A stretch of DNA of 15,290 nt from an uncultured Cloacibacillus sp. (lineage in GTDB: Bacteria > Synergistota > Synergistia > Synergistales > Synergistaceae): contig URAG01000055.1 of the NCBI GenBank assembly GCA_900545755.1, positions 1-15,290 of the forward strand, given 5' to 3'. This document shows positions 14,408-15,290 of this stretch, piece by piece (positions within the stretch are counted from its first letter, which is position 1; each line of letters begins with the position of its first letter). The notes under the pieces are model-generated. The model worked only from the letters and a program-made list of their open reading frames with translations, ran no database searches and was not told the origin of the DNA. The position numbers and the translations under genes are program-made.

Positions 14408-15290
14408 TTGAGATACAGCATCCCTTACGGCAAGACAGAACTTCAATTTGACACACGTGACGCACGGGTACTATTCACCGGAGAGATGACAAATCTACCG
14501 GCTGTCGCAGATATTAGAGAAGAACTCTTTTGCGCGCTTGACGCGCCGATCGCATCGCAGCCTCTTGCAGCTCTTGCTCAAGGCAAGAAGAAAATACTTT
14601 TCCTAGTCGAGGACAACACTCGTGAAACCCCGCTCGACGTCATTCTCCCTATAATTGTTGAATACCTCAACAAAGCATGCGTTCCTGACGAAGCGATAAG
14701 TTTCCTCACCGCTCCGGGCACGCATCGCGTCATGACGGACGAAGAAATACGCGCTAAGCTCGGGGACGAAATAGTACGCCGTTTCAAGGTCGCTCAGCAC
14801 GACGCTACAGACACGAGCCTGATCAAGGACATGGGCGAAATCGACGTAGCAGGATACAGGCTTCCAGTACACATAAACAGGCTGGCTTTGGAGGCGGATT
14901 TGCTTATAGGCGTCGGCAATATAGTCCCGCACAGCGACGCGGGATTTTCCGGCGGTGCAAAAATAGTGCAGCCGGGCATTTGCGACTTCGTGACGACGCA
15001 GGCGACGCACCGCGCCGCCGGGTTTTGCCACGACATCCCGCTCGGCATGGCTGAGGGGAACCCATGCCGCGCAGGAATCGACGCGGTGGGCAAAGCCGCA
15101 AACCTCGCTTTTATCATCAACATTGTGAAAAATTACAACGGCGAAGTCGCTGGTATATTCTGTGGAGATTATTTCAAAGCGCACCGTGCCGGAGTGGAAA
15201 TGGCGAAACGCTCTTTCTGCATCGAGATGGAGGAGCATGCCGACATCGTCGTGGCGAGCTCATATCCGGCGGACATAGACTACTGGCAGG
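14408..15290 (+). CDS. LarA-like nickel-pincer racemase, 3' end outside the window
   Basis: The open frame runs without a stop to the right edge (294 codons). The start is TTG with GGAGG (14395-14399) eight bases upstream. It matches the lactate racemase LarA (DUF2088) family, which uses the nickel-pincer nucleotide cofactor to racemise or epimerise 2-hydroxy acids. Conserved features are the EDNTRETP loop (68-75), GTHRVMTDEEI with H106, PHSD with H175, SGGAKIVQPG with K185 (the residue that covalently holds the cofactor in LarA) and ATH with H201. These correspond well to H108, H174, K184 and H200 of the Lactiplantibacillus enzyme as I recall them. Missing sequence is about 130 residues by family length. 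Many LarA homologues act on substrates other than lactate, so the substrate is open. The cofactor genes larB, larC and larE are not in the window. Confidence 0.88.
   Translation, partial: MRYSIPYGKTELQFDTRDARVLFTGEMTNLPAVADIREELFCALDAPIASQPLAALAQGKKKILFLVEDNTRETPLDVILPIIVEYLNKACVPDEAISFLTAPGTHRVMTDEEIRAKLGDEIVRRFKVAQHDATDTSLIKDMGEIDVAGYRLPVHINRLALEADLLIGVGNIVPHSDAGFSGGAKIVQPGICDFVTTQATHRAAGFCHDIPLGMAEGNPCRAGIDAVGKAANLAFIINIVKNYNGEVAGIFCGDYFKAHRAGVEMAKRSFCIEMEEHADIVVASSYPADIDYWQ

Noticed and set aside
14603..15238. 211-codon minus-strand open frame
   Set aside because: Antisense to the LarA-like gene, which carries all family residues in order; the shadow has none.

Overview
The window most likely comes from a GC-rich, anaerobic, gut- or digester-type bacterium of the Synergistota (Cloacibacillus/Synergistes-like). 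This is inferred from gene content and order, a divergent RecA, and a 16S 5' end that fits Synergistota or Firmicutes; the sequence alone cannot fix the genus. All main genes share similar GC-rich codon use, and no insertion sequence, CRISPR array, tRNA or phage gene was seen.

Left part, minus strand: the first ~70 bases are the 5' end of a 16S rRNA gene transcribed leftward. It is preceded by a ~230-nt leader and an rRNA-type promoter with an AT-rich upstream region. To its right is a leftward housekeeping cluster that starts at a strong promoter near 5650. In transcription order it holds an asparaginase-fold protein lacking the canonical catalytic residues, rimO, pgpA, pncC (stand-alone CinA C-terminal domain), thpR and recA, ending at a terminator at 441-487. 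The first four genes are tightly packed (two ATGA overlaps and a 3-nt gap). thpR has a non-canonical start, and recA has an additional promoter of its own.

Middle part, plus strand: a dedA-family membrane protein gene with its own terminator is followed by a three-gene ferric-iron-type ABC importer. The importer has a periplasmic binding protein (interrupted by a one-base frameshift), an intrinsic terminator, a fused double-domain permease, and an ATPase overlapping the permease by one base. The first gene being frameshifted suggests either a broken transporter or a sequence error.

Right part: a MATE efflux gene, a class I aminotransferase gene and a GntR/FCD regulator gene all run leftward. 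Divergent from the regulator is a lactate racemase (LarA)-like gene that runs off the right edge. The regulator/larA intergenic region has two good opposing promoters and two GTATAC-centred palindromes, which suggests that the GntR protein controls itself and the larA-like gene.

The most notable items are the asparaginase-fold protein without catalytic threonines, RecA with enlarged L1 and L2 DNA-binding loops, the frameshifted binding protein, the odd thpR start, and the GntR/LarA module. No clearly new multi-gene system is evident.
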